Below are positions 33,394 through 35,051 of a stretch of 35,051 bases of DNA, piece after piece. This stretch comes from Akkermansiaceae bacterium. GTDB taxonomy: Bacteria; Verrucomicrobiota; Verrucomicrobiia; Verrucomicrobiales; Akkermansiaceae. A model generated the notes under the pieces. The model did not search any database. It saw only the letters and a list, made by a program, of their open reading frames with translations, and was not told the DNA's origin. The position numbers and the translations under genes are program-made. The stretch covers positions 1 through 35,051 of the forward strand of contig CAIVSK010000270.1 of NCBI GenBank assembly GCA_903908495.1, given 5' to 3'. Position 1 is the first letter of the stretch. Each line of letters opens with the position of its first letter.

Positions 33394-34523
33394 GGGGCAG
33401 TGGGGTGGGTGTAGCGTTGGATGAAAGAGTCTTTGAAAGTCTGGTAGGTGCCGTCGGTGATGGCATCGCGCGCACCAGCAACGAGGCGGAGGAAGAAATG
33501 CAAATTATGGAAAGAAAGCAACCGCAAAGCGAGAATTTCGCCAGAGCGAAACAAGTGGCGGAGGTAGGCGCGGGAAAAACCGGCCACGTGGGGGTGGGCG
33601 GATTCGCACAACGGGCGGGGGTCTTTGGCGTGGATGAGGTTTTTGATGTGAAGCGGGCCGTCGAGGGTGAAGGCGATGCCGTGGCGCGCCACGCGGGTGG
33701 GCATCACGCAATCGAAGAGGTCCACGCCGCGGGCGATCATCTCGAGGATTTGCGGCGGGGTGCCCAGGCCCATGGCGTATCGTGGCTTGGTCTGCGGCAG
33801 GAAAGGCACCGCGTTTTCGATGGCGCGGAACATTTCGTGTTGTGGTTCGCCCACGGATACCCCGCCGATCGCGTAGCCGTCGAAGTCGAGCGCGACGAGT
33901 TCACGCGCCGATTGTTCGCGCAAATCGGCAAACACCGAGCCCTGAACAATCCCAAAATGGTGTTGGCGGCCATCGCCGGAGCGGGGTTGGTTGGCCTCGA
34001 CCCAATCCTTGCAGCGCCGCGCCCAGCGACTGGTCAGCGCCATCGACTTGGCGGCATAGGCCTCGTCGCAGGGGTAGGGCGGGCATTCGTCGAAGAGCAT
34101 CGCGATGTCGGCACCCAGGGCGGCCTGGATGTCCATGCTCAATTCCGGGGTGAGCAGCATTTTCGAGCCGTCGAGGTGGTTTTGGAAGCGCACGCCCTCC
34201 TCGGTGATTTTTCGCAGCTTGGCCAGCGACCACACTTGAAAGCCGCCGGAATCGGTCAGCAGCGGGTGCTGCCAGGTGGTGAAAGCATGCAGCCCGCCCA
34301 TCTCGCGGATCAGCTCATGGCCCGGGCGCAGCCACAGGTGATACGTGTTGCCGAGGATGATTTGGGCCCCGAGCGCCTCCAATTCCGCCGGATGCAGCGT
34401 CTTGACCGAGCCCTGGGTCCCCACCGGCATGAACATCGGCGTGCTCACCGTGCCATGCGGCAACACCAATTCACCGCGGCGGGCGGAACTGCTGGAATCG
34501 GTGGCGAGGACGGTGAAAGACAC
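33390..34523 (-). CDS. tgt: tRNA-guanine transglycosylase with altered zinc site
   Basis: Tgt exchanges guanine-34 for preQ1 in GU(N) tRNAs on the way to queuosine. I choose a GTG start at 34523 (product begins MSFTVLATDSSSSARRGEL), ten bases after AGGAG; this gives 377 residues, the usual size, while the ATG at 34571 adds 16 atypical residues. Catalytic features are Asp91 in LLTDSGGFQV and nucleophile Asp271 in VDLFDCVMPTR. The usual CxCxxC zinc cysteines are missing: equivalent positions are Ser308, His310 and Val313, with His339 (FHNLHF) kept. Cys306, His310, His312 and His339 could form another metal site. It is the first gene of the sec operon. Confidence 0.94.
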   Translation of the reverse strand: MSFTVLATDSSSSARRGELVLPHGTVSTPMFMPVGTQGSVKTLHPAELEALGAQIILGNTYHLWLRPGHELIREMGGLHAFTTWQHPLLTDSGGFQVWSLAKLRKITEEGVRFQNHLDGSKMLLTPELSMDIQAALGADIAMLFDECPPYPCDEAYAAKSMALTSRWARRCKDWVEANQPRSGDGRQHHFGIVQGSVFADLREQSARELVALDFDGYAIGGVSVGEPQHEMFRAIENAVPFLPQTKPRYAMGLGTPPQILEMIARGVDLFDCVMPTRVARHGIAFTLDGPLHIKNLIHAKDPRPLCESAHPHVAGFSRAYLRHLFRSGEILALRLLSFHNLHFFLRLVAGARDAITDGTYQTFKDSFIQRYTHPTAP

Positions 34524-34663
34524 GGGAATGCCACTCCTGATAGCCGCTGACCCCGCCCCGGCCAAGCCCAATCCGCCTCACCCACCACCCAAATTCAAAG
34601 AAATTCAAATTTCGGGCAACTTCCCCGAGCTTGCGGAGTTTGCTCACTCGCGTAGGAAATTTT

Positions 34664-34692
34664 TTGCATTAAAGAAATTTTGTGAATAATTT
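34664..34692 (+). promoter_or_regulatory. Sigma-70-like promoter of the CxxC repeat gene
   Basis: TTGCAT (34664-34669) and TAATTT (34687-34692) are separated by 17 bases in an AT-rich island. A transcript would start near 34699, about 70 bases before the ATG at 34769. The island separates this gene from the divergent tgt. Confidence 0.5.
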
Positions 34693-34768
34693 CCTTCGGC
34701 ATGGCTCCCAACGATGGGCTTGGCCTGATGCCAGACCACCTGCAATCCACCAAACCAACCAAACCACT

Positions 34769-35051
34769 ATGAAATCGAAACTCAGCATGCTGCTTGCGGC
34801 ATTTATCATCGCCCCGCTCGCCCTCGCCTGTCCAAGTGACAAGACCACGGGTCGCGACCAGACCAAGAAGGACGCCGCCACCGTTGCCGATTGCGGCAAG
34901 TGCAAGAAGGGCGACAAGGACAAGGACAAGGACGGCACCCTCGCCGAATGCGACAAGTGCAAGAAGGGCGACAAGGACAAGGATAAGGACGGCACGCTCG
35001 CCGAATGCGACAAGTGCAAGAAGGGCGACAAGGACAAGGACAAGGACGGCA
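34769..35051 (+). CDS. Exported CxxC/DKDKDKDG tandem-repeat protein (partial)
   Basis: I do not recognise a family. The ATG at 34769 opens MKSKLSMLLAAFIIAPLALAC, a signal peptide; Cys21 after LALA allows either lipid attachment or ordinary cleavage. After a short polar linker (residues 22-41) the protein is a tandem array of a 19-residue unit, CDKCKKGDKDKDKDGTLAE, with two full units and part of a third before the window ends. Each unit joins a CxxC pair with a strongly charged Asp/Lys stretch ending in DG, so metal or redox chemistry is possible: the CxxC could bind soft metals and the Asp-rich part calcium. The frame is open to the edge, and the total repeat number is unknown. A frame on the other strand over the same bases is Leu/Ser-only and spurious. 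Confidence 0.75.
   Translation, partial: MKSKLSMLLAAFIIAPLALACPSDKTTGRDQTKKDAATVADCGKCKKGDKDKDKDGTLAECDKCKKGDKDKDKDGTLAECDKCKKGDKDKDKDG
34892..35051. repeat. 57-base tandem repeat
   Basis: Units start at 34892, 34949 and 35006; the last is cut by the window edge. The copies are nearly identical in DNA (for example GGATAAGG against GGACAAGG), which suggests recent expansion. The unit is a multiple of three and stays in frame with the exported protein. Confidence 0.93.

Noticed and set aside
34892-35051. 57-base repeats considered as a CRISPR array or noncoding satellite
   Set aside because: Units are contiguous without spacers and stay in frame behind a signal peptide.

Overview
The window looks like a chromosomal segment of a GC-rich Gram-negative bacterium, most probably a member of the Verrucomicrobiota. 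This is an inference, not a database result. It rests on a fused SecDF in a tgt-yajC-sec order, very large modular secreted proteins, REP-like palindromic intergenic elements, and few clear Shine-Dalgarno sites. Most genes lie on the minus strand. No tRNA, rRNA, CRISPR array, phage or insertion sequence was seen.

Left part (1-6320). A Fur-family regulator leads a suf operon, read leftwards as fur-sufC-sufB-sufD, for Fe-S cluster assembly. A palindrome sits on the predicted -10 box of its promoter. Farther downstream lie a membrane-anchored BON-like protein and a membrane-anchored coiled-coil protein. The coiled-coil protein runs off the left edge inside a tandem DQAAA repeat.

Middle part (6373-16056). 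This is mostly housekeeping: an exported M13 zinc peptidase, HemB (magnesium type), PdxJ and AcpS (translationally coupled), an exported N-acetylmuramoyl-L-alanine amidase, a secreted beta-sandwich protein, a phosphate acetyltransferase, a divergent PHP-type histidinol-phosphatase and a lipoprotein. Three intergenic stretches carry perfect inverted repeats of REP-like type.

Secretion part (16090-28455). A probable new metzincin-like protease is followed by the lipoprotein gene. Divergent from it is an exported fungal-glutaminase-like protein (GtaA type). Next comes a 2426-residue exported metzincin with PPC, cadherin-like, Ig-like and fibronectin III modules, including four almost identical tandem Fn3 copies.

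Right part (28521-35051). An SGNH-hydrolase remnant lacks its catalytic core. Upstream of it is the tgt-yajC-secD'-secDF operon. This operon has three oddities: an extra gene for only the periplasmic P1 domain of SecD, a tandem duplication inside the SecF periplasmic domain, and a Tgt whose usual zinc cysteines are replaced by Ser, His and Val. Divergent from tgt, an exported protein built of 19-residue CxxC/DKDKDKDG repeats runs off the right edge.

Taken together, the window joins Sec export machinery with several large exported hydrolases. The best candidates for something undescribed are the SecD-P1 paralog with the SecF duplication, the Tgt metal-site variant, the new metzincin, and the CxxC/Asp-Lys repeat protein.
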